A stretch of DNA of 64,000 nucleotides from positions 1-64,000 of the forward strand of contig JBBINH010000006.1 of NCBI GenBank assembly GCA_037443945.1, in the 5' to 3' direction. Below, piece by piece: positions 15,624 to 24,488 of this stretch (within the stretch, counting starts at the first letter, position 1; each line of letters starts with the position of its first letter). The stretch comes from SSF26 sp037443945. Its GTDB lineage: Bacteria; Chloroflexota; Anaerolineae; J102. The notes under the pieces are model-generated. The model did no database searches, was not told the origin of the DNA, and was given only the letters and a program-made list of their open reading frames with translations. The translations under genes were made by a program, and so were the position numbers.

Positions 15624-16397
15624 ATGACCTCCGCCACCACGAAACCGACCGTTGTGGTCTATTGCCACGACCTCTACTTTAGCCTGCGCATTCAGGACGT
15701 GATCGAAAAACTCGGCGGCCGCATGCAGGCCGTCACCTCGGCGGCCGATCTGGCCGAGGGTCTGGCCGCTGCGCCGGTGCTGGCCCTGATCGAAGTCGGA
15801 CCGGGCGGGCAGGGCGATTGGGTCCACGCCGTGCACTATGCCCGCAAGTTCACCCGGGGCGTGCCCATCATCGCCTTTGCCGCCCACGTCGACACGGCCG
15901 CCCACGAGGCAGCCCGTGCGGCCGGCTGCGATTATGTCTGGAGCAAAAAGCGCTTTATGGCCGAACTACCGACCGTCGTGGCGCGCCACCTGACGCCACC
16001 AACCGATCGGGAAGGCTGCGCCGATACCCCCAACGAGCTTGTCCAGGAAGGGGTGCGGCTCTTCAATGCCGGCCTCTATTACCCCTGCCATGATGCGCTG
16101 GAAAAAGCCTGGGTGGCCGAACTACGGCCCTGTCGTGACCTGTACCAGGGCATCCTCCAACTCGCCATTGCCCTTCACCACATCGAACAACACAACTTCG
16201 CCGGCGCCGACAAGATGTTCCGGCGAGCGCTGACCAAATTGCAGCGTCTACCTGCCCGTTGTCAGGGTTTTGACGTGGCCGACCTGCTTACCACCGTCCG
16301 CCGCTTGCATCAAACCTTGCAGGAGCTCGGTCCGGAGCGCATCGCTACGTTTCCGCGGGCGCTGTTTCCAACCCTCACCTGGCAGGCAAGCCGGTAG
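15624..16397 (+). CDS. Degenerate receiver domain fused to DUF309
   Basis: 257 residues from the ATG before TSATTKPTVVVYCHD. Residues about 8-125 look like a receiver fold, but the usual phospho-acceptor Asp position reads LALIEVGPGG, so phosphorylation is unlikely. The C-terminal half is DUF309: GVRLFNAGLYYPCHDALEKAW, the DLYQGILQLAIALHHIEQHNFAGA core and a helical end. The conserved His/Glu residues of DUF309 suggest metal or ligand binding; no activity is established. Its 3' end overlaps the convergent regulator gene by 23 bp. Confidence 0.82.
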   Translation: MTSATTKPTVVVYCHDLYFSLRIQDVIEKLGGRMQAVTSAADLAEGLAAAPVLALIEVGPGGQGDWVHAVHYARKFTRGVPIIAFAAHVDTAAHEAARAAGCDYVWSKKRFMAELPTVVARHLTPPTDREGCADTPNELVQEGVRLFNAGLYYPCHDALEKAWVAELRPCRDLYQGILQLAIALHHIEQHNFAGADKMFRRALTKLQRLPARCQGFDVADLLTTVRRLHQTLQELGPERIATFPRALFPTLTWQASR

Positions 16398-17088
16398 CGA
16401 CACCTGCGGCCACGATCGTCGTCTCGTCGGTCTCGGGAGGGACAAAACGATAGCCCACCCCGGCTTCGGTGAGAAGGTAGATAGGCTCCTGGGGAGAGGG
16501 TTCGATCTTGCGACGAACGCGATTGACCAATCCCTTGACCAAATGGCGATCGCCCTGGCCGCTGTAGCCCCACACCGCCTCGACCAGGGCTTCCGGCGTG
16601 AACACCCGTCCCGGCCGGCTGAGAAGGGTGGCCAGCAACCGGTATTCAAGGGTCGAAAGCCGGAAGACGCCGTTCGGTAGGGTGATGGCCTGGGTTTCGG
16701 GATCGAGCAAGGGATGAGGCGCAGGCATGGCCGGGGCGGCCACCGCTATCCGGGTGAGGGCCAGGGCCTGTACCGCCAGCAAACGCAGGTCATAGGGTTT
16801 GGTCACGACCAGGGTGGCCCCACGCTGGTAGAGCTCCAGCAGGATTTCCTCGCTCGTGGGAGGGCAGAGCAGGATCAACGGGGCCGAAGTGAGGGTGCGC
16901 AGATCGCGCAGGCGGTTGACGGCCGTCGCCGGCCCGTCCACATCCGCCAGCAACACCGAAACATCGCCGATCTGATGGGCATCGGGCGGCGGTGTGTGGC
17001 GGACGATGCCGCGCAAACCCACCTGGCGGAGCGCCACCGTCAGCAGCTCCGCCAGGCGCTGTTCATCACAGAGGATCAGGGCCTGCAT
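16375..17088 (-). CDS. Response regulator, receiver plus winged-helix (OmpR-like, divergent receiver)
   Basis: This 237-residue protein has a receiver-like domain (about 1-115) with VSVLLADVDG at the acceptor site and VVTKPYD with the conserved Lys. A winged-helix domain follows (about 130-220): RLSTLEYRLLATLLSRPGRVFTPEALVEAVWGY and HLVKGLVNRVRRKIEP, ending AGVGYRFVPP. No sensor kinase is adjacent. The tail after residue 220 is Thr/Ala-rich. Its convergent overlap with the DUF309 gene may be accidental. Confidence 0.85.
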   Translation of the reverse strand: MQALILCDEQRLAELLTVALRQVGLRGIVRHTPPPDAHQIGDVSVLLADVDGPATAVNRLRDLRTLTSAPLILLCPPTSEEILLELYQRGATLVVTKPYDLRLLAVQALALTRIAVAAPAMPAPHPLLDPETQAITLPNGVFRLSTLEYRLLATLLSRPGRVFTPEALVEAVWGYSGQGDRHLVKGLVNRVRRKIEPSPQEPIYLLTEAGVGYRFVPPETDETTIVAAGVATGLPAR

Positions 17089-17240
17089 GCCCGCTTACCT
17101 GCCTGTCAGGGTTCTAAAACGATTGTAGAAGCAAACCCAGGCCAGGGCAAGTTGGCACCCATGGGCATTCGCCAGGGTGCTCCGACCGCTCGGATCGTCG
17201 AGATGGCCCTCTGCGGGCGTGCACGCACCCGGTGCGAGGG

Positions 17241-17501
17241 TTAGAAGTCCTCTTCCTCTTCCTCCTCTTCCTCCCAGTCCTCTTCTTCCTCCCAATCCTC
17301 CTCTTCCTCGTCCCAATCGTCAAACTCCTCCTCTTCCTCGTCGTCAGACCAGAACGTAAACGCGTCGCCGGGTGCGCCGCATTCAGGGCAGCGACTGGGC
17401 CGATTGCGCAGGGTGCCCCGGCGGGTGTAGCCGCATTCGTCGCATTCCCACTCGCCGGTAACGGTCGAAGCCGAAGGGCTTCGGCGCGAGTACGTGACCA
17501 T
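17241..17501 (-). CDS. Small zinc-ribbon protein with polyacidic tail
   Basis: 86 residues. The zinc ribbon is WECDECGYTRRG followed by PSRCPECGAPGDAFTF, a rubredoxin/rubrerythrin-C-like four-Cys knuckle. Residues 53-86 are almost only Asp, Glu and Trp in short repeats (DDWDEEEEDWEEEEDW-like). The acidic tail could mimic nucleic acid or bind basic proteins or ribosomes. Function unknown. The coding strand shows strong codon repetition (GAG/GAA), which raises the chance of replication slippage. Confidence 0.7.
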   Translation of the reverse strand: MVTYSRRSPSASTVTGEWECDECGYTRRGTLRNRPSRCPECGAPGDAFTFWSDDEEEEEFDDWDEEEEDWEEEEDWEEEEEEEEDF

Positions 17502-17675
17502 AGATAGCTACTCCTTCAGAAACAGGTGCTGATTCCGGAACGGTTCTACGGCGAAGGGAGAAACAGATACCCTTAACCGAACGCCCGTATCCTAGCAACG
17601 ATGAGTTACAAAAAGGTTACAACCCCTGTACGAAGGTGGTTCAAAGGATACCCGGCCAGTATCAAACCGGTCACG

Positions 17676-17813
17676 CTATTTTTTGGCCTGATCCTTGCTC
17701 ATGTGGCAGAGCTTGTACTTTTTGCCGCTACCACACCAGCAAGGGTCATTGCGGCCCCAGCGCGCCAGCACTTCCGGAGCCGGTTTCGATTGGGAGCTAA
17801 ACCACTTCAACAT
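17676..17813 (-). CDS. 45-residue SEC-C motif protein
   Basis: A short frame with an excellent ribosome binding site (GGAGG, 9 bases before the ATG). The product starts MLKWFSSQSKPAPEVLARWG and continues RNDPCWCGSGKKYKLCH, the SEC-C zinc motif (C-x-C-x8-C-H) found at the SecA C-terminus, then MSKDQAKK. Stand-alone SEC-C peptides occur in many bacteria; they may bind ribosomes or SecB-like partners. The strong RBS and intact motif support a real gene. Confidence 0.75.
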   Translation of the reverse strand: MLKWFSSQSKPAPEVLARWGRNDPCWCGSGKKYKLCHMSKDQAKK

Positions 17814-17944
17814 ACGAACAAGTCCTCCGAGAACGGAATAAGGATAACGGCCTCATGGGCCGGGTGCAAACAGGCGGACTGTATGCCAAAACCGACAGAA
17901 GTGCAAATAGCCACACCCCAGTAGAGGGCTTTTTTTCCCGCAGC

Positions 17945-19219
17945 TCAGGGCAACCAGGCGGGCAAACGCGCCGGCGCCGCCAGCACGTGCAGGACGCCTG
18001 TGGCCACCTCGAGCACCCAGACCTCGGGTTCGGCTGCGGGCCTGGCGATGGCAAAACGCTGGCCCGCCAGCCGGCGACCGTCCGGTGACCAAAGGGGCAG
18101 GCTGTAATGAAAGGTCGGATCGGCCGTGAGCGGGCGGGCTTCCCTACCGTCGGGTCGCACCAACCAGACCTGAGCCCCCCCTGCCGTCGTCGCCGGGGAA
18201 CGGGTGAGGACAATCCGGCTGCCATCCGGCGACCAGGCGGGCGCGCTGTCCTCCATCCCGGCCGTGGGAGCGTCCAGGCGTCCGGTTGTCAGGTCAAGAT
18301 GCATGAAACGCGGCCGATAGCCCTCCTCTTCGTTGCCAACGGTGATGAAGCTAAAGATCCTACCGTCCGGGCTCCAACTGCCGGGTTCGCCGCTTTCGCC
18401 GGGTATCCAAAGATGACGTCCGTCGTCGAAGCGATACAGGTGCAAACCCTCGCCGGGCTCGACAAAACTCAACCAGGCGCCATCCGACGAAAAACGCGGG
18501 GCAAACGCCTGGAGATCGCCGGCAAACACGGCCGTGGTGGCACCGGTATCCGGATGCAACCACCACAACCGCACGTCCTCGAAGGCGCGACGACGTTCGT
18601 AAACGGCCAGCTTGGCCCGTGGAGACCATAGCGGACCGCTGCAACGTTCCTGCGGACAGGCCAAGACGAGTTGCGGTTCGCTCCCGTCGAGGCGCAGACG
18701 CCATAGATCGCTGCCGCCGTCGGGGCGCAGGGCGGTGAACAGCACATCCTCCCGGTGGGGGGCCACGCCGTAATCCCAGATGCCCTCGACAGTTGCCGTC
18801 AGCGTGATCGGCCGCCCGGTGCTCAGATTGAACAGCACGAGCTGCTCATGGCCCTGGGCATCGGGCGCCAGATAGAGCAAGCGTAGCGGTCGTGTGCGAA
18901 AATGCCAGGAGACCCGTTCGGCGCCGGCAACGGGCAGGGTCACGGTGACGCGATATAGGGTATCGGCAGCGAGTGGCGTCGCCGGTCGGAAGATGAGCGT
19001 GTTTCCTTCCTGATACCAGGTGCCGGGTACAGGCGGCTCGATCTGGGGCGGCGGCGGCCAGGCCCTCGGCGGTGCCTTCAGGCTCAGGCGCAATTCCGCC
19101 CATACCGGCACGGCCATGGCGCCGTCGGGCGGTTCCAGGGCCACAAGGCCAGACGTCGGCGGCAAACAGCCGACCAAAACCAGGGCCGTTAACAGAGCGA
19201 AAAGAGAACCAGCGCGCAC
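17945..19219 (-). CDS. Lipoprotein with Ig-like (Big_5) and TolB-like beta-propeller domains
   Basis: About 424 residues if it starts at the GTG at 19219. The N-terminus RAGSLFALLTALVLVGC has a lipobox LVGC, so the mature protein is lipid-anchored outside. A Big_5-like domain follows (LVALEPPDGAMAVPVWAELRLSL). Repeated PD40/TolB blades then appear, with WSPDGSR, WSPDGRR and FSSDGAW signatures. The start is uncertain: a strong AGGAGG precedes an ATG near 19250 in another frame that meets a stop after 18 codons, so a frameshift near the 5' end is possible. Ligand unknown. Confidence 0.75.
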   Translation of the reverse strand: MRAGSLFALLTALVLVGCLPPTSGLVALEPPDGAMAVPVWAELRLSLKAPPRAWPPPPQIEPPVPGTWYQEGNTLIFRPATPLAADTLYRVTVTLPVAGAERVSWHFRTRPLRLLYLAPDAQGHEQLVLFNLSTGRPITLTATVEGIWDYGVAPHREDVLFTALRPDGGSDLWRLRLDGSEPQLVLACPQERCSGPLWSPRAKLAVYERRRAFEDVRLWWLHPDTGATTAVFAGDLQAFAPRFSSDGAWLSFVEPGEGLHLYRFDDGRHLWIPGESGEPGSWSPDGRIFSFITVGNEEEGYRPRFMHLDLTTGRLDAPTAGMEDSAPAWSPDGSRIVLTRSPATTAGGAQVWLVRPDGREARPLTADPTFHYSLPLWSPDGRRLAGQRFAIARPAAEPEVWVLEVATGVLHVLAAPARLPAWLP

Positions 19220-19454
19220 GTACAAAGCCGGAGCATAACCGCCATGCCTCCTATGGGTTTCTGCGGATGCGACCAAACCCCAGGAGGCTGAACACGCTCC
19301 CAGTCTAGCACCAACGCCGAGAAAGCGAAAGGACCAGGGGACGGCAAAGCGTTTGTGAACTTCTAGGCGTACGTCGCCGGCCCTCCGCACCTTCTTTGCT
19401 TCTGCCTGCGAACGTGGTATCCTACACTCATAACGCAACGCGTCATGAGGTGGC

Positions 19455-20060
19455 ATGATGGCCGATTCCGCTTTTACCTTCCGCACGGCCAAAGGCCGGC
19501 GTATTTGGGTGCGCCCCCTGCGCGCCGGCGATGCCCCGCATCTCGTGGCCATTTTCCAGGCGCTCAGCCCTCAGAGCCGCTATCTGCGCTTCCATGAACC
19601 TCTGGAAGCGCCCGACCCGGCCCTGGTGGAGACCCGCGCCCGCGAGATCGTCGAGACAACCCTGCGTCACGGCCGCGGTTGGTTGGCTTTTGCCCGTCGC
19701 CATAACCGCCGGGTGCCCATCGGTGGTGTGCGCTGGCTACGCGTGCCGCCGTCAACATCCGACGAGCCCCCAGGAGCCGAGATCGCCGTGACGGTATGCG
19801 ATGCCTTCCAGGGACAGGGCATCGGTCGCGCGCTGCTCCGTCTGGCCGTGCGCGATGCTCATGCTGCCGGCATTCGGCGGCTGTTGGCCGTCGTGCACGG
19901 TTCCAACCGGGCGGTCATGCACCTCCTGGCCCAGGCGCCGGTACCGCTGCGCCAATCCGTTTATGCCGGGGAGGTGTATATCGAAGCCGATCTCGGCAAC
20001 GATGAACTGCTCGCCTCCCTGACCGAGAGCACAGACGGCCCTTTGCTGCGGCCGCCATAA
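19455..20060 (+). CDS. GNAT-family N-acetyltransferase
   Basis: 201 residues. The fold opens with IWVRPLRAGDAPHLVAIFQALSPQSRYLRFH, as in the Pat/YfiQ-like acetyltransferase domain. The acetyl-CoA-binding motif A is VTVCDAFQGQGIGRALLRL (Q-x-x-G-x-G/A), followed by AGIRRLLAVVHGSNRAVMHLL. Motif A binds the CoA pyrophosphate. The substrate may be a protein lysine or a small amine. It is divergent from the beta-propeller lipoprotein and convergent with an MFS gene. Confidence 0.88.
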   Translation: MMADSAFTFRTAKGRRIWVRPLRAGDAPHLVAIFQALSPQSRYLRFHEPLEAPDPALVETRAREIVETTLRHGRGWLAFARRHNRRVPIGGVRWLRVPPSTSDEPPGAEIAVTVCDAFQGQGIGRALLRLAVRDAHAAGIRRLLAVVHGSNRAVMHLLAQAPVPLRQSVYAGEVYIEADLGNDELLASLTESTDGPLLRPP

Positions 20061-20091
20061 CCCTGCCGAAACCCCGACATCGGGCACGATC

Positions 20092-21456
20092 TCAATCCGG
20101 CGGCGCCTCCCCGCTTATTGCCGGTGGTTCCGCCCGCCGCCGTCGCCAGCCGTGGACGGAGACATGATGCCAGATCACAAGGCTGATGGCGGCTACAACG
20201 ATGCTGAGAAGGGCCAACCAGCGCATCATCTCGGGAATACCCAACCAGTCGGCCACCGAGGCCGCCACCAGCAGGGGGATCATGCCCACCAGATTCGTCA
20301 GCATGAACTGCGCCGTAAAGACACGACCGCGCAAAACGGCCGGCGTCAGATGCTGAATCGTGGTTTGGGCGATGGTGATGACGGCATAGAGGGCAAAACC
20401 GACCACCAAAGCCGTCAGGGAGACCATGGTGGTCAGAGGAAGCAGCCGTTCCGGGTAGACATCGAAAATGGGAATGCGCAGGTGGCTGTAGTCACGGCTG
20501 ATGAAGCTCAAATGGGCAAAGCCGGCGGCGGTCAGACAGAGCATGACCAGCTGCAGCCACTGTTGCGGCAGGCGATGCCCCCAACGTCCCAGGAACACCA
20601 TGGCCAGGAACATCCCCAGACCGGCCGGAGCAAAGACAAAAACGGCATCTTCGGGCTTGAGCCCCAAGACACGGGCGCTGAATCCGGGGGCAATCATGGC
20701 CAGGATCATGACCAGCGTCGCCACCAGAACGAGCTGGAGCATGCCGACCCCTACCAACGGGTGGGTGATGATGAAATGCCAGCCCTCGCGCAGCTCGCGT
20801 GCCAGTTCTTGCCCCGCCGAAGCCGCCGTAATCCGGCGCATCCGCCGCCCCTTATCCCGCGGCAAGAACAGGTCCAGGATAAAGGCGAGCAGATAAAACA
20901 ACCCCATGACCACAAAAGCGCCGCCTACGCCCAACGCCTTGACCGTCAGAGGCGCCACCACGATCAGGCCGACAATCTGCGAGACCCCCATGGTGATGTT
21001 GAAGAGGGAATTGGCCGGCATAAGCCGCTCTTCACCCACGACCAGCGGGATTTTGGCCATAACCGCCGGGTTGTTGAAAACACCGATGGCCGAAGAGACG
21101 AAGGTAATCAGATACACGGCCCAGAGCAGGGTCGGGCCGTCTAGCATGGCCAGTGCAGGCAGATAGGCAAAGGCCAGAAGGCTGCGGCTGCAATTCGAAA
21201 CCGCTATGATCCACTTTTTGGGCAAACGGTCGATGACGGCAGCCGAGAAAAACGAGAGCAAGACCGGCGGCAGGCTGAAAGCGACGATCATAAGACCGAT
21301 ATGGACGCTGCGTCCGGTCAGGCGCTCGATGAGCACAAGCTGGACAAAATGGATGCCGTTGAGCGCCGTCAACGCCAACAATTGCGAGAGCCAGATGTAG
21401 CGAAAAGCCCGTATGGCGAGGACGGGTCGAAAACCGGTACGAGGGGATGAGGGCAT
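20092..21456 (-). CDS. Major facilitator superfamily transporter
   Basis: 454 residues with about 12 membrane helices. It opens FRYIWLSQLLALTALNGIHFVQLVLIERLTG, like the MFS_3/enterobactin-exporter-like group. The loop motif IDRLPKKWIIAVSNCSRSLLA (motif A-like) follows helix 2. It is probably an efflux or export permease driven by the proton gradient. The substrate is not readable. It is co-directional with and 12 bp downstream of the DUF951 gene. Confidence 0.9.
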   Translation of the reverse strand: MPSSPRTGFRPVLAIRAFRYIWLSQLLALTALNGIHFVQLVLIERLTGRSVHIGLMIVAFSLPPVLLSFFSAAVIDRLPKKWIIAVSNCSRSLLAFAYLPALAMLDGPTLLWAVYLITFVSSAIGVFNNPAVMAKIPLVVGEERLMPANSLFNITMGVSQIVGLIVVAPLTVKALGVGGAFVVMGLFYLLAFILDLFLPRDKGRRMRRITAASAGQELARELREGWHFIITHPLVGVGMLQLVLVATLVMILAMIAPGFSARVLGLKPEDAVFVFAPAGLGMFLAMVFLGRWGHRLPQQWLQLVMLCLTAAGFAHLSFISRDYSHLRIPIFDVYPERLLPLTTMVSLTALVVGFALYAVITIAQTTIQHLTPAVLRGRVFTAQFMLTNLVGMIPLLVAASVADWLGIPEMMRWLALLSIVVAAISLVIWHHVSVHGWRRRRAEPPAISGEAPPD

Positions 21457-21468
21457 GGTCAGGGCCTT

Positions 21469-21735
21469 TTAGCGGGCCGAAGACAGAGGAGAGGCCGTAG
21501 GGTCGGAGCTTGTGTCGGTCTCGGCGGCCGGTGTGGCTTCCGCTGCCGCCACACGGACAAAGCGCTTCACGGCCCTGCGGAATTGATCCCGAGGCATGAG
21601 CAAACGCCGCTTACAGGTCAGACACACAAGACCGATATCGGCGCCGGTGCGCACGACCTCCCACTCCCATCCGCCGCAGGCATGGGCTTTGCGCAACCGA
21701 ACGATATCACCGATATGAACGACAAAAAAGGACAT
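21469..21735 (-). CDS. DUF951 family protein
   Basis: 88 residues with the DUF951 core: VHIGDIVRLRKAHACGGWEWEVVRTGADIGLVCLTCKRRLLMPR. Cys20, and the C-L-T-C pair, may bind a metal. The C-terminal 30 residues are a variable Ala/Thr/Ser tail beyond the usual 60-70-residue family length. Function unknown; the domain is widespread in Gram-positive and Chloroflexota genomes. Confidence 0.85.
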   Translation of the reverse strand: MSFFVVHIGDIVRLRKAHACGGWEWEVVRTGADIGLVCLTCKRRLLMPRDQFRRAVKRFVRVAAAEATPAAETDTSSDPTASPLSSAR

Positions 21736-22034
21736 CGATCAACCATCGCAGGGGCGAAAACGGCGAACAAGCAGCCACTTGCTTCCAATGCACCGACGAC
21801 AAGGCCTAAACCGACGGTAATGATAGGCGAAAACGGCTTGATGTCCAAATGGCATGGCGCGAGGGAAGGGTTTAGCGGCCTGTTACGGCAAACGTCGCCG
21901 GGAGGGCTGTGAGCGTAAAAGGAGAGGCCGCGGGCTACGCTCTTGCCACAACGACCCAGAGGGAGGCGAAGGCGCTGCGGCAGGAGGCGTCCTCGTTTTT
22001 TGTCTTTTACCTCTGCCTCGCGGAAAATGACCGC

Positions 22035-22787
22035 ATGCAACGCGCCGAACTGATTGCCTACCTGGACACATTGCTCAACATCGCTGCCGTTCCCGACTAC
22101 GGCCCCCAGGGTCTCCAGGTCGAGGGCCGGGCCGAAATCCACCGGGTGGCGGCCGCCGTCGATGTGGCGCCTGCGGCCATCGACGGCGCCCTCGCCGCCG
22201 GTGCCGATCTGCTCATCGTCCATCATGGTCTTTTTTGGGGCGAGCCACGACGCCTTGTCGGTGCTTTTGGCCACAAAGTCCGCCGTCTCCTGACGGCCGA
22301 TCTCAATCTCTATGCCGCCCATCTGGCGTTGGACCTGCATCCCACCTTGGGCAACAATGCCGAGCTTTGCCGCCTGTTAGGCCTGCGGCCCACAGGCACC
22401 TATTTCCCCTACAAAGGCGTGGATGTGGGCCTGATCGGGGAACCGATGGCGCCCATCACCTTTACCGACCTGGTGAGCGCTTTCACGGCGGCGCTGCAAC
22501 CGCCTTTGCGGGTGGCCGCCTTTGGTCCGGAATCGGTCAAACGGGTTGCCGTGTGTTCCGGCGATGCGGGTCGTAGCCTGGAAGCCGCCCAGGCCTGCGG
22601 CTGCGACACCCTGGTGACCGGCGAGACGGATTACACCGTGGCCCATCTGGCCGAGGAGTTAGGGATGAACGTGCTCTACGGTGGGCATTATGTCACCGAA
22701 ACGCTGGGGGTACAGGCCCTGGCGCGGCATCTTCAGGACCGGTTCGGCCTGCCCTGGGTCTTTGTGGATGTGCCCGTCGGTCTGTAG
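22035..22787 (+). CDS. Nif3-like dinuclear metal centre protein
   Basis: 250 residues from the ATG opening MQRAELIAYLDTLLN; the longer frame to 21909 is not family-like. Conserved NIF3 features are YGPQGLQVEGR, LLIVHHGLFWGE (metal-binding His pair), YAAHLALDLHPTLGNN and the C-terminal TGETDYTVAHLAEELGMNVLYGGHYVTE. The family has been linked to GTP cyclohydrolase I type 2, but the true activity is open. It lies 21 bp before a luciferase-like oxidoreductase gene, likely in one transcript. Confidence 0.92.
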   Translation: MQRAELIAYLDTLLNIAAVPDYGPQGLQVEGRAEIHRVAAAVDVAPAAIDGALAAGADLLIVHHGLFWGEPRRLVGAFGHKVRRLLTADLNLYAAHLALDLHPTLGNNAELCRLLGLRPTGTYFPYKGVDVGLIGEPMAPITFTDLVSAFTAALQPPLRVAAFGPESVKRVAVCSGDAGRSLEAAQACGCDTLVTGETDYTVAHLAEELGMNVLYGGHYVTETLGVQALARHLQDRFGLPWVFVDVPVGL

Positions 22788-22808
22788 TCGGGAGGGATAA
22801 CCGGTACC

Positions 22809-23825
22809 GTGAAACTCGATGTCGCCTTGCAAGCCGATAGCCTGAGCCAAATCGCCGCTACGGCTGCGGCCGCCGAGGGAATGGGGTTCGACTGTCTGTG
22901 GGCTGCGGAAACCCGCCATGACCCCTTCCTGCAACTGGTCGTCGCTGCCAACTTCACCACCACCCTGCGCTTGGGCACCGCCGTAGCCGTGGCCTTTGCC
23001 CGCAGTCCCATGCACACGGCTTATGTCGCCTGGGACCTGGCCCGCTACAGTGAGGGGCGTTTTATCCTCGGCCTGGGTACGCAAATTCAGGCCCATATCG
23101 AGCGCCGTTTTGCCATGCCCTGGAGTGCACCGGCCCCGCGGTTGCGCGAATACATCTTGGCCCTGCGCCATATCTGGGATGTGTGGCAACATGGCGGACG
23201 GCTCCATTTCCGCGGGGAGTTCTACAAACTGACCCTGATGGCTCCCTTCTTCGATCCCGGCCCCATCGCCCACCCCACCATCCCCATCTACATCGCCGGC
23301 GTCAATCGCCACCTGTGCGAGCTGGCAGGCGAGCTGTGCGATGGCTTCCATGTCCATCCTTTCCACACGGTAGCCTATCTGGCCGAATGCATTCGGCCCT
23401 GGATCGAAGCCGGCGCCAGGCGGGCCGGGCGGCGTTTGGATCAGATCGAACTCAGCGCCACGGTCTTTGTCGTGGTGGGCGATAGCGAATCCGAACGTCA
23501 GGCCTGCCGGGAGCTGGTGCGTCAGCAGCTCAGCTTTTATGCCTCGACCCCTTCGTATCGGCCGGTGCTCGACCGTCATGGCTGGGGAGCCGTAGGCGAG
23601 CAGTTGGGCCGGTTGGCCGTGCGCCAGCGCTGGGCAGAAATGCCGAGCCTGATCGACGACGACATGATCGCCGCCTTTGCCGTCGAAGGCACCTGGGAGG
23701 AAATCGGCCCTCGCCTGCGTCAACGCTACCAGGACTTGCTCGACCGGATCACCCTCTATCTGCCCTTTGTGCCCGGCGAGCGCGATGAAGCTTGGCGTCG
23801 GCTTGTGCATACCTGGCGCCGATAA
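22809..23825 (+). CDS. F420-type luciferase-family oxidoreductase (TIGR03617-like)
   Basis: 338 residues from a GTG at 22809 (GGAGG about 12 bases upstream); the N-terminus KLDVALQADSLSQIAATAAAAEGMGFDCLWAAETRHDP matches the TIGR03617 subgroup. TIM-barrel motifs include LGTAVAVAFARSPM, FILGLGTQIQAHIERRF and IPIYIAGVN. The family typically uses F420 or FMN to oxidise or reduce an organic substrate. Presence of F420 in this organism is inferred only. Confidence 0.88.
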   Translation: MKLDVALQADSLSQIAATAAAAEGMGFDCLWAAETRHDPFLQLVVAANFTTTLRLGTAVAVAFARSPMHTAYVAWDLARYSEGRFILGLGTQIQAHIERRFAMPWSAPAPRLREYILALRHIWDVWQHGGRLHFRGEFYKLTLMAPFFDPGPIAHPTIPIYIAGVNRHLCELAGELCDGFHVHPFHTVAYLAECIRPWIEAGARRAGRRLDQIELSATVFVVVGDSESERQACRELVRQQLSFYASTPSYRPVLDRHGWGAVGEQLGRLAVRQRWAEMPSLIDDDMIAAFAVEGTWEEIGPRLRQRYQDLLDRITLYLPFVPGERDEAWRRLVHTWRR

Positions 23826-23838
23826 GAACCCGATCGGG

Positions 23839-24465
23839 CTATCGTGGTTTCGTTTCGGCGGCCGGTGCCGGTTGGGTATAGGCATCGACCTGGAAAACAA
23901 ACGCCTGGGTTTGCGGGTCGTCGTAGATGCTGGTATCGGCCTGGGCTTTGAGGGCAACGTGGGTCAAAAAGGCCTCGGGCTCGGGAATGTGTTCCCACAC
24001 CTGGGGCAAAAGCAGCCCCCGCTGCCAGCCGCGCACGATCAACACCCCATCCCGGCCGGGTTGCACCCGACGGGCCAGATCGGCCAGCCCGCGAAAGGGC
24101 ACCGGCTGCAACGGCGTCAGCACCGAAACCTCGATGGCCAGGTCGGGTAGCTCCTCCGGCGTAAGCGGAGGGAAACGCGGGTCATAAAGGGCGGCGTTGC
24201 GGGCATTGGCGGCGACATCGAGGGCCAGCGGTTGCCGGGCCTCGATGCTGCCGATGCAGCCGCGCAAACGGCCGGCGACGTGCAGGGTGACAAAGCTGGC
24301 CCCGGGTTGCAGAAGTCGGGGCGGCAGGCCTCGTCGTGAGGGCTTCCAGGTACGTCCCTCTGCTGCCGCCACGACGGCCCGACGGGCGATGTTCAGCAGA
24401 ACGGCGGCCTCTTCCGAGGTCAGGCGGGCCGTCGTGGCGTCGGAAGTGACGGTAGAAACGGTCAT
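23839..24465 (-). CDS. AMMECR1-domain protein (AmmeMemoRadiSam system protein A-like)
   Basis: 208 residues from the ATG at 24465, preceded by GGGAGG. The AMMECR1 domain shows SFVTLHVAGRLRGCIGSIEARQPLALDVAANARNAALYDPRFPP and GRDGVLIVRGWQRGLLLPQVWEH. The LRGCIG Cys is the invariant residue. It follows the MEMO-family gene by 23 bp. In many genomes these two occur with a radical SAM protein (the AmmeMemoRadiSam trio), which is not adjacent here. Confidence 0.93.
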   Translation of the reverse strand: MTVSTVTSDATTARLTSEEAAVLLNIARRAVVAAAEGRTWKPSRRGLPPRLLQPGASFVTLHVAGRLRGCIGSIEARQPLALDVAANARNAALYDPRFPPLTPEELPDLAIEVSVLTPLQPVPFRGLADLARRVQPGRDGVLIVRGWQRGLLLPQVWEHIPEPEAFLTHVALKAQADTSIYDDPQTQAFVFQVDAYTQPAPAAETKPR

Positions 24466-24488
24466 GGCAACCTCCCTCTCGGCGGGCC

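Noticed and set aside
20152..21144. 330-residue frame antisense to the MFS gene
   Set aside because: Gln/His/Arg/Gly-rich shadow; the membrane helices are on the other strand.
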